A DNA stretch of 64,000 nt from Diphasiastrum complanatum (Eukaryota > Streptophyta > Lycopodiopsida > Lycopodiales > Lycopodiaceae), in NCBI GenBank assembly GCA_029204225.1, contig CM055097.1, positions 54,800,320 through 54,864,319 on the forward strand, given 5' to 3'. The notes beneath the pieces are model-generated. The model was not told the origin of the DNA. It ran no database searches and was given only the letters and a program-made list of their open reading frames with translations. Both the position numbers and the translations under genes were made by a program. Below are positions 20,031-31,704 of this stretch, one piece after another (the first letter of the stretch is position 1; the number at the start of each line of letters is the position of its first letter).

Positions 20031-22084
20031 TGTCACTTTTTATCTGGTTTGAAGGCATTCCATCCCTGTGGACGAGGAGGATGTGATCGCAACGCTTGAG
20101 GAGGACTTTTTTCAAGCGACTGTTGCTGTATCAATGTATGGATCGTTTGCAAATTTCAGACCTGCTGTTCTGTACGATAGGTTTGTTTTCGTAATTATTC
20201 TGCTGCGTAAGCTGTTCCACCAGCTTTGGCTTCTCGATTTCCACCGCTTTCACTCGTTCACATATGATGGTTCTTCCAGGGGATCGTTTTGCGTCCAATT
20301 ATGGTGATGCCATTACCACATAAGGATCTAGAAGTCAGTGGGGCATTTCTACCGGCAGGTTTTTGAAACGTAGGCTGGAGGTTAACCTCCATTGAAAAGC
20401 CCGCTCAGATGTCTGTTGTGTCTTTGTAAAAGAGAACATGTCTCTGTTAGCAGACTTATACATGGCTGTGATCTGGTGTAAGTGCAAAGCGACGGATGGG
20501 ATGAATCAGCTACACATGTTTGATGCGCGCATGTTCTCAGTTGTTTGCTACAGCGATGGCGCCTATTCTCAGTTGTTTGTTGCAACTATAGGTTTCTTTA
20601 GATGAGTCTTCACTTCTTCATTTATCTCGCATACCTTTATGGGGAACAATAGTTAACTGAAGAGAGGCTGGCAAGAAATACTTGCAAAACTAGCCTGCAA
20701 AGTTAAAAAAAGATATTAGGGCAGCTTGTGTTGAGCTGTGTATTGAATGATTGATCAAACTTTCTGAAGCAAAAAAGTCAAGACAATTTATAGTTGGTAT
20801 TCAAAGCAATGTCTTGAATCACTCATCTGCCTAACGTGGTTTATCCTACAAATATCACGATTCAGGTATTACTGGCATAAGTTTCTTTTACGAAAAGTTA
20901 AACCCTATAGAAGACGAGAAACTTGGGTCACGAAACTAGCTTGCTTCTTCCTTTCAAGGCATCATGCAAATACGTTCTGGCAGCAAAAATTTATAAATCT
21001 ACCTCTTACATGCAGTACCAACAACCCCATCTTGTGTTGTTTCTTTAATTTTAAGATCACCCTAGCTCTTGCATATAGATCACCTAGAAAGCCTACCCTT
21101 GTTTCTATGATTTTTCAAAGATTCTCAACTTCGTAGAAAGCTTTCAAACTAATTTTTCACGACATTAGCAAATCCTTGAGTTTCTTTCCACCTTAGATGG
21201 AAGCTAATAAGTATTTGCTACATTGTAGGATTTCAAACGACCACCTTTCTCAACCAAGAAACTCTAAAATTTTGTCAATCAAAATGTGAAGTCAGTGGTG
21301 TGGAACAAACTCAATTTGGCAATAAACTCTTCTTTTGCTTGCTCTTAGATTTTGTGTTTCTCACACAAATCTCATAATAGATTATGCATTGTATTCAGTT
21401 GATGTAAAACCTCATTATAGATTATGCTTTGTATTCATTTGATCTAAATGTGGTTCGAGACCTAAAGAGTGGATACCATCAAGTTGGAGTTCGTGAAGAG
21501 GATGTACACAAGACTGCCTTCAGAACTCGGTTCAGTGTTTTAAGAGAGTCTACTTAAAATGGTGGTACTAATTAAAACCCTAAATAAATAGAAAATGGTG
21601 GTACTAATATGAGGAGCAAGATTGATAATCCTAAGTGATACATTTTTTTGACAAACTTTTTAGTTGTATCTTGTACACATTTTTCAATACAATCAATTTT
21701 AGGTATTAATATTTTAGTCATCATAATTACTCATAAATAAATTAAATGTGTATTTAAAAAAAATTCAACAAATAAATTGATTATGAAATTTGTAAACTGT
21801 TCGAATCACTTATATTTTCAATTGTTTCTCCAAAAAGTAAAGTTTGAAAGTTTGAAAAGCGAAATTATTTTAAAAAAATTAATCAAAAATTTGTTCACAT
21901 TTGAAAATTTGCAATCGAGAGAAATTCTGAAATAAAAAATATATATAATAGCTCACATTTTTTCATATTTGTAAATTATAACAAAATGAAACTTTTTTAA
22001 TTTTTAATAAATTTTTATAAATTTGACATTCAATATTTTGGCAAAATTTCAAACAATTTTCAACTTTTTGAGAAAACGGGTGTC
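20031..22084. other. 2 kb without recognised gene; AT-rich right half
   Basis: A 79-codon plus-strand frame at 20068-20307 (MDEEDVIATLEEDFFQATVA...) has ordinary composition but no family I recognise, and nothing around it supports expression. From about 21650 to 22070 the sequence is very AT-rich with A and T runs. No RNA gene or repeat is identifiable. Confidence 0.4.
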
Positions 22085-22525
22085 TAGGTCATTTCTCTTT
22101 TTTCTGGTCACTATCTTTAGTAGGAATGTTAACCTTGTAGGTTTTACTCATCTCACTATATCCAACAAATATACCTTTCCTTGAGGATGGATCCTTGTTT
22201 GTCCTATAATCAAGAGTTATATTGACATAGCAAGTACATCCAAAAGTTTTAAAAAAGTTGACACTCGGCCTCCTCTTGAATAGCATCTCGAGTTCTTCCA
22301 TCCAATATAGCACTCAGCCACCTATTGCATAGAAAGTTAGCACACAACAAAACTTGAACCCAAAATGGTTTTGGAAGATTAGCACCTAATCTCATGGCTT
22401 TGGCACTTTCACATAAAGTTCTATTCTTTCTCTCGGCCACTCCATTTTGTTGTGGTGTTCTTGGAGTTGTGTACTCCCTCTTGAACCCATGCTCATCACA
22501 AAAAGCCTTGAACTTGGTAGATATG
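22085..22525 (-). pseudogene. Copia integrase fragment (core end and C-terminus)
   Basis: On the minus strand FKAFCDEHGFKREYTTPRTP followed by QQNGVAERKNRTLCESA carries the catalytic Glu of the integrase core. LPKPFWVQVLLCANFLCNR follows, and then, after a frameshift near 22270, RRPSVNFFKTFGCTCYVNI and KGIFVGYSEMSKTYKV. No gag, RT or LTR adjoins it, so this is an isolated fragment. Sequence above 22525 no longer matches. Confidence 0.87.
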
Positions 22526-22671
22526 ATACATATTAAATTCACAGATGGATCAAATTGAAGGACTTCTTCAATTCGAGCTCGAATGGCCAAAGGTTGCAAA
22601 ATCGGTAAAATTGATTTTGGATGGGTTTTAAAAATGATGGCCATGACGATGATAGAAGAAAAAATCATCAA

Positions 22672-23399
22672 TGATAGTTGTGAGCATATTGGATCGTAAG
22701 AAGAACAATAGCTTAACGATCATGAACGAAACAGAGAATTTAGTGAGAATGAACAAAAAAGCAGAAGTGTTTTTAAGTGTTCGACATATTAATGATATAT
22801 TGGCGGAGTAGACCAGTATTTATTAAAAAGTGTCTTCCTAATATTGAAGGTACAGTCCTAAAAAATAAAGTCTAAAAATATTAAATGTATATAGCTTCTT
22901 TGGTAAAATAAACTGGCCAAATATCGTGAAACCAAGTGTCGCAATTTTTGCTTATTAAAAATGGTATGTATACTAACATGTCGCAATTTTCGCTTAACAC
23001 AATGGGAATTATACGTGGAGCGAAGGTGTCGGGTTTTTTGCATATTTTTTGTATGTTGGAAACAGGATGGAAACAAATACCAACAATGTCGGAATTTTTA
23101 GAAAATGGAAATAGCAAGTGGACATGGCAAGTAAATGGCAAACGTACTACAAAAGTGTGGTTTTTTGCCAATAACTCAGTGTGAAATAACACGACAATCA
23201 ACGCGCTGTGTCACATTTTTCGACACAAGTAAAATGGTGAATCTTGCAAACGTATATGGAACAATGACTGTCGCATATTTTGCATTCTTCGCGAAAGTCG
23301 CGAAGCTTATCTTGCTATTTCTGTTCAGAAGTCAATCATAGTATCGCTTCACTCTTGATCCATTTACTCGAGTATCAAGTAAATGTCCTTTGAGATCTG
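22672..23399. repeat. Non-coding region with TGTCGCAATTTT repeats, possible gypsy C 3' end
   Basis: TGTCGCAATTTT(T/C)GCTTA occurs at about 22937 and 22979, with degenerate relatives (TGTCGGGTTTTTTGC at 23026, TGTCGGAATTTTTAG at 23087, TGTCGCATATTTTGC at 23269). Short open frames on both strands here are products of this repetitive AT-rich sequence. Its position directly after the gypsy C integrase makes it a candidate 3' UTR or LTR, unproven. Confidence 0.45.
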
Positions 23400-24294
23400 C
23401 TAACTGTAACGATCCATTGTTAAAGAATTCAATGACCTCATAAGGTCCCATCCATCTTGTGTGTAATTTCCTTGGAAACAACATGTGTCTGTTGTCATAC
23501 AGAAGCACATAGTCTCGATGTTTAATTTTGATCTCTGCCTAGTTGTGATTTTCTCGGTAGTTTGATATGCCCATAATACTGATGGTAACTTCTGATCCCA
23601 ATCGGAAGAATGTGTTTCTGTTACTTTGTTCAGAATTTTGCACAAGATTCCATTAGCTCGCTCAGTAAGTCCATTTGCTTTAGGATTATACGGAGTGGTT
23701 TGACGATGTGTGATAGAAAAATATGATAACATAGCTTCAATGGTTTGATTAAGAAAATGGGTTCTCCTATCACTTACAAGTTCTAAGGGACATCCATAAT
23801 GAGTGATGATGTTTTGAAACAAAAACTTTGCCACAATTTTGGCATCATTTTTAATTGTAGCTTTGGCCTCTACCATCTTGGTAGCATAGTCCGTTGCAAC
23901 GGAAATGTAACGACGACGGGTTTTTACGAGTGGTTGGTTTGATAGGCCCTACAAAATCTATTTCTCATTTCTCAAATGGTGCTAAGGAAATGATTGGTGT
24001 AAGTGGCCAATGTGTCGCGAAGCTGGATTTCCCCATCCTCTGACATGGATCACACTTTTGAATGAAAAGTTTAATGTCTCTATAAAGTGTAGGCCACCAA
24101 TACTTAGCATTTAGAATTTTTCTGACAGTATTTTTAAGTGCATAATGGTCCTCCCAATCTTCTTCATGTAGTGCTCTTATTACAATAGTGATTTTGGTGG
24201 GTTCTAAACAGCGGCAAAGGTTATCATCAGTTCCTAATTTATATAGTACCTTATCTATAATCGTGTAGGGTCCTACTTTCACAAGAAAAATCAT
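23400..24294 (-). pseudogene. Gypsy C integrase: zinc-binding domain and catalytic core
   Basis: The N-terminal domain shows LHEEDWEDHYALKNTVRKIL, then KYWWPTLYRDIKLF and CDPCQRMGKS (His-His-Cys-Cys). The core keeps all three acidic residues: TDYATK near 23890, SDRRTHF near 23780 and NGLTERANG near 23675. A frameshift separates the two parts near 23960, and the C-terminal end is frameshifted near 23540. No chromodomain is visible, unlike the element at 10 kb. It would integrate cDNA. Confidence 0.87.
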
Positions 24295-24433
24295 CTTTTG
24301 TTGTTTATTGAAATTATCGGGATAAATTTGATCCTGTAAGAAATTAATAATGTCTTCATAAATGGATGATTCCGCTTGAATGCGCAGTATGTGCTCCTCT
24401 GGGAATTCATCTGATATTGGTTCAAATTGATTT

Positions 24434-24760
24434 TTAGTCGGTGTTTTGATGGTCCTTCGCCCTTCCTAACTCTACTTGATAATCAAATTCATCGAATAAT
24501 AGAATCCATCTAGCTATCCTTCCTGAAAGGTCATGTTTATTTACTAGATGCTTCAATGCATAATGGTCTACATGAAAAACAAAAGGATATCCTAGTAGAT
24601 AATGCCTATATGTTTTCATTGAGTAGATCATACCTAATGCCTCCCTCTCTGTAGTGGAATAATTTTTTTCAGATGCTGCTAGTTGTCTACCAGCATAATA
24701 AATTGGATGATCAATTTTTTGATCATCCTTTTGGCTAAGCACTACACCAATTGCAAACAA
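24434..24760 (-). pseudogene. Gypsy C RNase H
   Basis: FAIGVVLSQKDDQKIDHPIY followed by YAGRQLAASEKNYSTTEREA, LGMIYSMKTYRHYLLGYPFV and FHVDHYALKHLVNK shows the Glu (TEREAL) and the second Asp (HVDHYAL) of the RNase H site. The first Asp lies just upstream, before the frame opens. The domain is short but collinear with the gypsy family. Confidence 0.85.
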
Positions 24761-25616
24761 TGAAGTGTGTACACATACATGAAATTTCTTAGTCCAATTT
24801 GGAGGTCTAACTCCAGTTGCTTCTACTAGGGACTGCTTTAATTTTTTGAAAGCGTCCTAGTGATCTTGTGACTCGTGATATTCAACAAATTTCTTTAATA
24901 GTCATGTTAAGGGAGTTACTACTATAGCATACTCTTTTATTATCCTACGATAGTATCCTATGTAAGTAAAAAATCCCCTAAGCTCGCGTAGATTGGTTGG
25001 TTCATCCAATTCTAAAATCATTATAACTTTCTAATGCATCTAAATGATCTTTAGTGGATGAGTAACCACAAAAGTCATCCATAAAGATTTCTAAGAATTT
25101 CCTCATTTTTTTTTGAAAGATGTTTGTCATCATGCACTAAAATGTAGCAGGTGCATTACACAAACCGAAGGGCATATGCGTATAAGCATATGTCCTCCAA
25201 TCAGTGGTAAAAGTTGTTTTTGATCTATCTTCTTCCTTAATAAAGACTTGATTGTAATTGGAAAAATCGTCTAAAAAACTATATCTTTCGTGTCCAGCTA
25301 CTTGGTCTAGGATCATGTCTGTATATGGTAATGGATGATAGTCTTTTGCTGTGGTAGCATTTGACGTTCTAAAATCTTGACATACCCTTATCTTATTTGT
25401 CTCCTTCTTGGGAACTATCACAATAGGTGATACCCATTCACTACTTAGAACATGATATATGATACCTGCTCTTATGCATTTATCTAATTCATCTTTCACT
25501 AATAATGAATACTTTGGATTTAACCTGGATTGTCTTTGACTAACCGGTACGACTCCTAGGATCAAGTCTATTCTATGCTCTTCCCATTTAACCGGTATAC
25601 CAAATAAATGTTCCAT
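24761..25616 (-). pseudogene. Gypsy C reverse transcriptase
   Basis: The N-terminal half is open: VKDELDKCIRAGIIYHV, SEWVSPIVIVPKKETNKIRV, CQDFRTSNATT, DYHPLPYTDMILDQVAG and HMPFGLCNAPATF. The catalytic FMDD box follows in another frame at 25074-25085. Downstream (24761-25070) is full of stops. It copies element RNA; as it stands it is dead. The linker toward the protease (25620-26250) is low in recognisable motifs. Confidence 0.87.
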
Positions 25617-26254
25617 TGACCAAGCGAATACATTTTGATACTTTTGAAGGAGTATTATGTACTCTTCTCGTTCTTGGTCTGACTAGTGTTTATACAAATT
25701 CACAAATTTTCCCTTACTAATTTCTATTTTTACATAATCAGTCTTATCTACCATTCCCTCAATCAGGCTTGCTCTGGTTCCACCCAGAACTTCCCTTGAC
25801 TCGGATGTTGGAAACTCATTTTCTTCTTCCTCTTCTATTTCATAACATTCTATGAAATTGTAGTAAGGATTATGTAGGTTCTACTATCTTCTCACCCCAT
25901 CTCATAAGGTGACCTCCTAATGGACTGACTATGAGAATGCCTGGAAAGAATATTTGTTTGGTGGACTAATTTATCATAGCATTTGCCCTGGATAGTATGG
26001 CCTCCTATAATGGCACTTATCTCGGGGACTCCGTAGTCTCCTCTATCTACATATTCTACTCTATTGCTATATGCAGGTATGGATAATGTAACAAACCTCT
26101 CCCCTTCCTCAGTCCTTACAGAATGAACTCCTTCATCATCTGAAGTATAACTTGAGGAAGATGTAGTCGTCTCATCTCATATTTATACTTCTCCCAGGAT
26201 ATGGTAATCCGTCTATGGCTCTTACCCTTTGATGTCGCCATCTGGTCTCGGAAA

Positions 26255-27151
26255 ATAGAGGTTGATGAGGAAAATCATCTTGCTTGTGCATTTACAAGTT
26301 GTAAATATCATTCTCTAGCATGTACAAACTCGAGCTACATGACATGCACAATGTCTAGATGGTCATATTTTGAGTATATTCACTTTGTTCCATTGTATAT
26401 ATCAAAGGTATGTGAATTGAGCACATGACCTTGTAGATTAGGGCAAGTTTGAGTTAGGTAGATCTAGATTTGTAGACATGCATAAAACTAGATGACATGC
26501 AAAATCAGTTAGTGTGCATGCATGCAACATGCAATCACTGTATGCAACATGCAAGTCAGTATACATGTTCTACACATGTCCAAGTCATCTAGGGAAATCA
26601 CATGCAAGACATGCAAACACTAGTTGACACATGCATGTAGTTTTGTAGGTTCATAGTTGAGAATTTGACATTTGGACAAAGTAGGTAGAAGTTAGGTGCA
26701 ATTTCAACATGCAAGCTGTTAGGTGTCAATATGGTAGTAGTTTACACTTGATTAGGTGTAGGGAATGAATTGAATGCAAGTAGTACCACGAATTTTGGCT
26801 CTCCTATATATGTACATATGGTTCTCATTCATTTCTAATGAAAAATCAAGCTTTGGTAATGTCATAATGTCAAAATTGGATCTCATGCTATTTTGCTTGT
26901 TTTGATATTCTCTCTCTAACGCGAGTAGAAGGCATTCTTCATACATTATTTTGGTTATGTATTCTCTCTATTTGTGAGAAATTAGTTTTGCTTTGATCTG
27001 TAGCATTCTAGATTGTGCTCTAGCCTCAGATCTGTTGGTAGATTGCAGGATTGCTCAACAGGTGATCTATGTGCCACCACAAAGCATGGTCAAGATCATT
27101 CACACATTTGTTGTGGTTCCTCACACGTGTGAAGTTGCTGGATTTTTCACA
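26255..27151 (+). repeat. 5' LTR of copia D (first 31 bp missing)
   Basis: Aligned with the 3' LTR at a constant offset of 4553 bp without gaps. It ends TTTTTCACA directly before TGGTATCAGAGCC. It holds many ATGCATGCA/ACATGCAA words (26510-26640) and CACACGTGTG at 27122-27131. A CTCCTATATATGTA stretch near 26800 is a plausible TATA region. Confidence 0.92.
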
Positions 27152-27164
27152 TGGTATCAGAGCC
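27152..27164 (+). other. Primer-binding site of copia D
   Basis: TGGTATCAGAGCC, a perfect plant initiator Met-tRNA primer-binding site, lies immediately inside the 5' LTR. Its integrity means reverse transcription could still be primed if enzymes were supplied by another element. Confidence 0.93.
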
Positions 27165-27925
27165 ATACCATGCTTTGAATGCTACTAACATCAGGTGTAT
27201 GAAGATTTTTCTGTCAATTCAAGCTAGGAAGCTGTTTAACAATGTTTTGCTATCTTTTCTTGAACAATTTTTTGGTGAATGAGGTTAGAACTGATATTTT
27301 CAGTCCAGAACATAGGATGTATGGAATTCTAACTTTTCACACGTGTGAAAACCAGAATACATCATTTGACTCTATCTCCTCTATGTTAGATCCAAAGATA
27401 CTGACATTGTAGCTTGTTGGAAAGCTAGAAGAGCCCTCTTTCCAGTGCAATTGGTTTCAATTCATTCTGATGATCCTAGTAGGAGTTATAAGCTCTTAAG
27501 AGAGTTGGGAGAGACCCAAAACCCGAGTGGACACTTTTTGATTTGAATATATTGCATGCATGATTCATCATTCACAGTTTTGGTACTCAATCTGAGATAG
27601 AATTGGATAAGACAAGTTTTCTTTGTCATAGTCACATCATTTCACACAAAGGGTTGTGTTTTGAGTTGAATGTGTGTTTCTAGAGTGTGTTTCATTCATT
27701 TGAAACTCGTGGAAAAATTTGACATCAGAATTGTAAGTGCTTCATCAGTAGATAGAGGCTAGATCCAAATTCAAGCTAGTTGGTTCTTTGTTGTGAGATA
27801 GGTCTCACATATTTTGTTGCATGATTTCAATAGGTTGGATCAACTTTGCATGTTAGATTCTAGATTGAAATGTCGCAACAATTCAACTCCATTTTGTTGT
27901 CCAATTTACAAGAGTCTTCACATTC

Positions 27926-28660
27926 ATGGCATCTGTAAGAGATGTTCTCTTTGAAACTAGTGAGAGACTAGATACCTTCAACTATTAAGTTTGGAAGGAT
28001 AGGATAGAATCTTTTTTGATTCTTTATGGTGTAATGGACATTGTACCAGGAATTGAAGTTGAACCTGAAGCTTATGATGAGGCTCAGAGATTTAAGAAGA
28101 GAGCAAGAATTGCTCTTCATATCATCAAATTGAACATCTCTGATGAGATGTTGAGAGAAATAAGTTCATGCACCTCAGACAAGCAGGCTTGGAATATTCT
28201 TAAGTCAATTCATGAAGCAAAGATCACATCAAGACTTTTTACTCTTAAAAATCAGATCTTTTCTAGTTTCCAAAGAGTTGATGAAAGTGCTTCAAGTTTT
28301 GTAATGAGAGTTAAAGATCTTCACAGTGAGATAGCATGCATAGGTGATACTCTAGAAAACTGTGAACTAGTTCAAGTAGTCCTTAATGGACTCAGGAAAG
28401 AGTATGCAAATTTTGTGCAATCTTATGCTATCAGGGAGGAGCTACTATCTTTGGAGGCTCTGCATGATGTTCTTATTGCTGAAGAATGCAGACAAAAGAA
28501 CAAGTTGTTGAAGATCAATACATTTTCAAGGAAGGATGATGGTGGTGGCAAAGCTCACTTTGCCAAGATCAAGTCAAGAGGGAGGAGCAAGAACAGTTTT
28601 TCTCAAGCCTTCACCAAGGACAAATCAAAGGACAAAGCAAAGAACAAAGTGGAGGAGTAG
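27926..28660 (+). pseudogene. Copia D gag, one early stop, zinc knuckle missing
   Basis: The frame begins ATG at 27926 (MASVRDVLFETSERLDTFNY) and meets TAA at 27986-27988, then stays open to 28660 through DIVPGIEVEPEAYDEA, RARIALHIIKLNISDEMLRE, AWNILKSIHEAKITSRLFTL and EELLSLEALHDVLIAEECRQ. A single base change would explain the early stop. After 28660 the sequence passes to protease without the CCHC knuckle present in copia A and B. Gag could still form particles but with reduced RNA packaging. Confidence 0.88.
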
Positions 28661-29318
28661 AAGATGATTCAACTCATTCTTCTATCTTCAAGAAGAAGAC
28701 CTAAGAAGATGAAGCCAATTTTATCATAGAAGACTCATATGCAAATTGTGAAGAGGCATCTCTCATGATGTACAGTTTCTCCTCTTTATCCTTTAATGAT
28801 GTATCTTGGTATATTGATAGTGGAGCCACAACTCATATGAGTTGCTCCAAGGATTCTTTTGTTTCTATTGAATCTGTTCTAGATCCTAAGAAATCAATAT
28901 ACACTACAGTTGGTGATGCATGTGCAATTGAAGGAGTTGGAAATTGTTCCTTGAAACTTGCATCTTCTATGAATTTTACACTTTTCGATGTACTTTATGT
29001 TCCTAATCTCACAAAGAATGTGATTAGTGTTGAAAAGTTATTTGATGATGGTTTTGAAGTGGATTTCAATGTCAATAGTTGTTTCATAAAGAAAGAAGAT
29101 AAGATCCTTGCATGTGGATCTAGATATGGAGGCATTTTCAAGCTAGATGTGCATGAAAATGCAAGTCCATGTGATGTTGCATTGATGACTTATGTTTCCA
29201 AGGAGTAGTTATGGCATAGGAAGTTGCATGTTATCAATTTCAGATCTATGCCTATTATAGTCAAGGAGATCAAGCCAAGAGGGGCTTATTCGATCGCAAA
29301 ATCACATATGGATCCATA
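28661..29318 (+). pseudogene. Copia D protease and GAG-pre-integrase
   Basis: VSWYIDSGATTHMSCSKDSF contains the catalytic Asp. Then FTLFDVLYVPNLTKNVISVE, ACGSRYGGIFKLDVHENA and, after a stop at 29208, LWHRKLHVINFRSM from the GAG-pre-integrase region. The Cys pair of the zinc site is not visible after it; the sequence jumps toward the integrase start. The protease domain itself is nearly intact. Confidence 0.88.
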
Positions 29319-29900
29319 TTGATGTCTTCTACCAAGACAAAACATCCTATGGAGTTGGAAAATTTGGATATTCATCTTTCTTTATCAGTAAGCAAGGAAG
29401 GTGTTTCTTTCTTTGCATGTACTACTGATGGTTCCACAAGTTACATTTGGCTATGTCTTGTCTCTTCAAGTTTTATGGTGCATGTGTACGTTCCGTCATG
29501 CAAAGAGCTAATGGAAGGAGTGCACTATATGGATTCTTGTTCAGTTATAAGCCTAAGGTTGTGTACCTTAGTGTTCTTGAAGATTATTGCTTTGCATGTG
29601 GTTTTTTGGAAGGAAAGAAGGATGGAGATCCTAGTCTATGGATCATGGTTGGATGCTTATCCACCAAGGAAGGCTACATAGCCTTTACACTCTCCATCTC
29701 GAAGGTGTTTGAACATGGAGAAGTTGTTATTTTGAAGATCTATATTCTATCTTGGAAGAGGTCGAGAGCACACTGTCTCTAAATGCATCACAAGTCATTG
29801 CTATGGTGAGGAATCAAGTTGTGATGGGGTCGAGGTTTGAGGAGGAGTATCCTCAACATGCATGTCCAAGAAGATCTTCTTTATTGTACAAGGATGAGTC
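29319..29900 (+). pseudogene. Copia D integrase remnants, catalytic core deleted
   Basis: KHPMELENLDIHLSLSVSKE and FFACTTDGSTSYIWLCLVSS represent the start of the integrase core. The next recognisable piece, in a shifted frame, is KPKVVYLSVLEDYCFACGFL, GDPSLWIMVGCLSTKEGY and TLSISKVFEHGE, the C-terminal region. The stretch with the catalytic Glu is absent. A linker (VMGSRFEEEYPQHACPRRSS) follows toward where RT should begin. The junction lies near 29520. Confidence 0.85.
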
Positions 29901-30765
29901 CTTGAGGGTCTTATTTTATGAAAAAAAAAAGATAAGTGAAGGTGGTATTCATTCTATTCTACTCACCTATGGTTCTCTTTCTTTGATTGATGATGTATCT
30001 TGCTTAGTTGAGATTTGCTTATCTCAAAAATTAAGTAAGACTATTCTAGTTTTGAATGAAGTCTTTAGTTTGGAATTAATTCTTGTCATTTGTGACTTGA
30101 TTATGTTTCCAAAACATCTAGAAAGCAAGATATTGTATCATCATTTGTATGCTCTTAAATGCAAGTATGAGTTTAGTACTCATAGTTTGAAAAAATGAAT
30201 ATTTTCATGTTTTGGGGCATATTGTGAATCTCTTTTGAGAGTAAGTGAAACATCCAATGAGGGCACTTACATCCTTAAGAAAGTATTTAGCCTCAATTTG
30301 ATCAAGTTAGAGTATGGTTTCAAGATTAGATCCATTTTGGATAGAGTTCATAGTGTTTGGACTAATGAAGCTAGTGTGCTTAATCTTGAATTTTGCTCAA
30401 AGTATAATCTTGATCAATATGATCTTTGTGGTCATTATGAGGCTTGGAGGCCTCAGATTTTTCAGATTTTGGTGCAGCCAACTTCATGCATGTGGACTTT
30501 GCAAACCCAGGAACGACATCAAGCATGGAGGAGGCACATTGGCATAGTAGCAAATTGGTGAAATATTTTTCAAAGGCATTTGGAAAAGATTTTTGTCAAA
30601 GAGATCTTATCATGGCTATGGTAAGGGAGCTGCTATGATGGATTCTTTGATTATCTTCAATTCAAATTCAAAGCAAAGAATTCACACACAAAGAGTTCCT
30701 TCATCAACAATTTGACCAACCTTGGAGGATTTCAAGTTCAAGTAATCAAGCCAAGTTGATAACTT
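29901..30765 (+). other. Unassigned 3' tract of copia D in place of RT and RNase H
   Basis: Several open frames of 60-150 codons occur (for example 29752-30198 and 30235-30561), but their translations contain no RT or RNase H motif. Words such as KLVKYFSKAFGKDFC near 30550-30600 do not match a family I know. It may be a heavily diverged linker or foreign filler. It ends at the purine tract before the 3' LTR. Confidence 0.5.
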
Positions 30766-31704
30766 TTTAGGAGGAGTGTGAAGAATAAAAAGCCATCCAA
30801 CTTGTCTATAGAGGTTGATGAGGAAAATCATCTTGCTTGTGCATTTACAAGTTGTAAATATCATTCTCTAGCATGTACAAACTCGAGCTACAAGACATGC
30901 ACAATGTCTAGATGGTCATATTTTGAGTATATTCACTTTGTTCCATTGTATATATCAAAGGTATGTGAATTGAGCACATGACCTTGTAGATTAGGGCGAG
31001 TTTGAGTTAGGTAGATCTAGATTTGTAGACATGCATAAAACTAGATGACATGCAAAATCAGTTAGTATGCATGCATGCAACATGCAATCACTGTATGCAA
31101 CATGCAAGTCAGTATACATGTTCTACACATGTCCAAGTCATCTAGGGAAATCACATGCAAGACATGCAAACACTAGTTGACACATGCATGTAGTTTTGTA
31201 GGTTCATAGTTGAGAATTTGACATTTGGACAAAGTAGGTAGAAGTTAGGTGCAATTTCAACATGCAAGCTGTTAGGTGTCAATATGGTAGTAGTTCACAC
31301 TTGATTAGGTGTAGGGAATGCATTGAATGCAAGTAGTACCACGAATTTTGGCTCTCCTATATATGTACATATGGTTCTCATTCATTTCTAATGAAAAATC
31401 AAGCTTTGGTAATGTCATAATGTCAAAATTGGATCTCATGTTATTTTGCCTGTTTTGATATTCTCTCTCTAACGCGAGTAGAAGGCATTCTTCATACATT
31501 ATTTTGGTTATGTATTCTCTCTATTTGTGAGAAATTAGTTTTGCTTTGATCTGTAGCATTCTAGATTGTGCTCTAGCCTCAGATCTGTTGGTAGATTGCA
31601 GGATTGCTCAACAGGTGATCTGTGTGCCACCACAAAGCATGGTCAAGATCATTCACACATTTGTTGTGGTTCCTCACACGTGTGAAGTTGCTGGATTTTT
31701 CACA
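30766..31704 (+). repeat. Polypurine tract and 3' LTR of copia D
   Basis: AGGAGGAG (about 30769-30776) precedes the complete LTR, 30777-31704, which begins TGTGAAGAATAAAAAG and ends TTTTTCACA (6 bp inverted ends TGTGAA/TTCACA). The LTR is 928 bp. It is followed by TCCCT, the gypsy protease sequence. CACACGTGTG recurs at 31675-31684. Confidence 0.92.

Larger units (their letters stand above)
26255..31704 (+). mobile_element. Ty1/copia retrotransposon D, young LTRs, defective interior, nested in gypsy C
   Basis: LTR 26255-27151, primer-binding site, gag, protease, truncated integrase, unassigned tract, polypurine tract, LTR 30777-31704. The shared 897 bp of the LTRs have equal length and differ, by eye, at about 8 sites, so insertion is recent relative to its neighbours. 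The first 31 bp of the 5' LTR are missing at the gypsy junction. The interior lacks a zinc knuckle, integrase core and recognisable RT, so D must be non-autonomous. Confidence 0.92.

Noticed and set aside
20068-20307. 79-codon frame MDEEDVIATLEEDFFQ...
   Set aside because: Possible coding remnant, but with no recognised family, splice context or promoter I do not call it a gene.
22858-23341. Four overlapping open frames on both strands
   Set aside because: AT-rich repeats with TGTCGCAATTTT phrases; no family match, and mutual overlap on both strands argues against coding.
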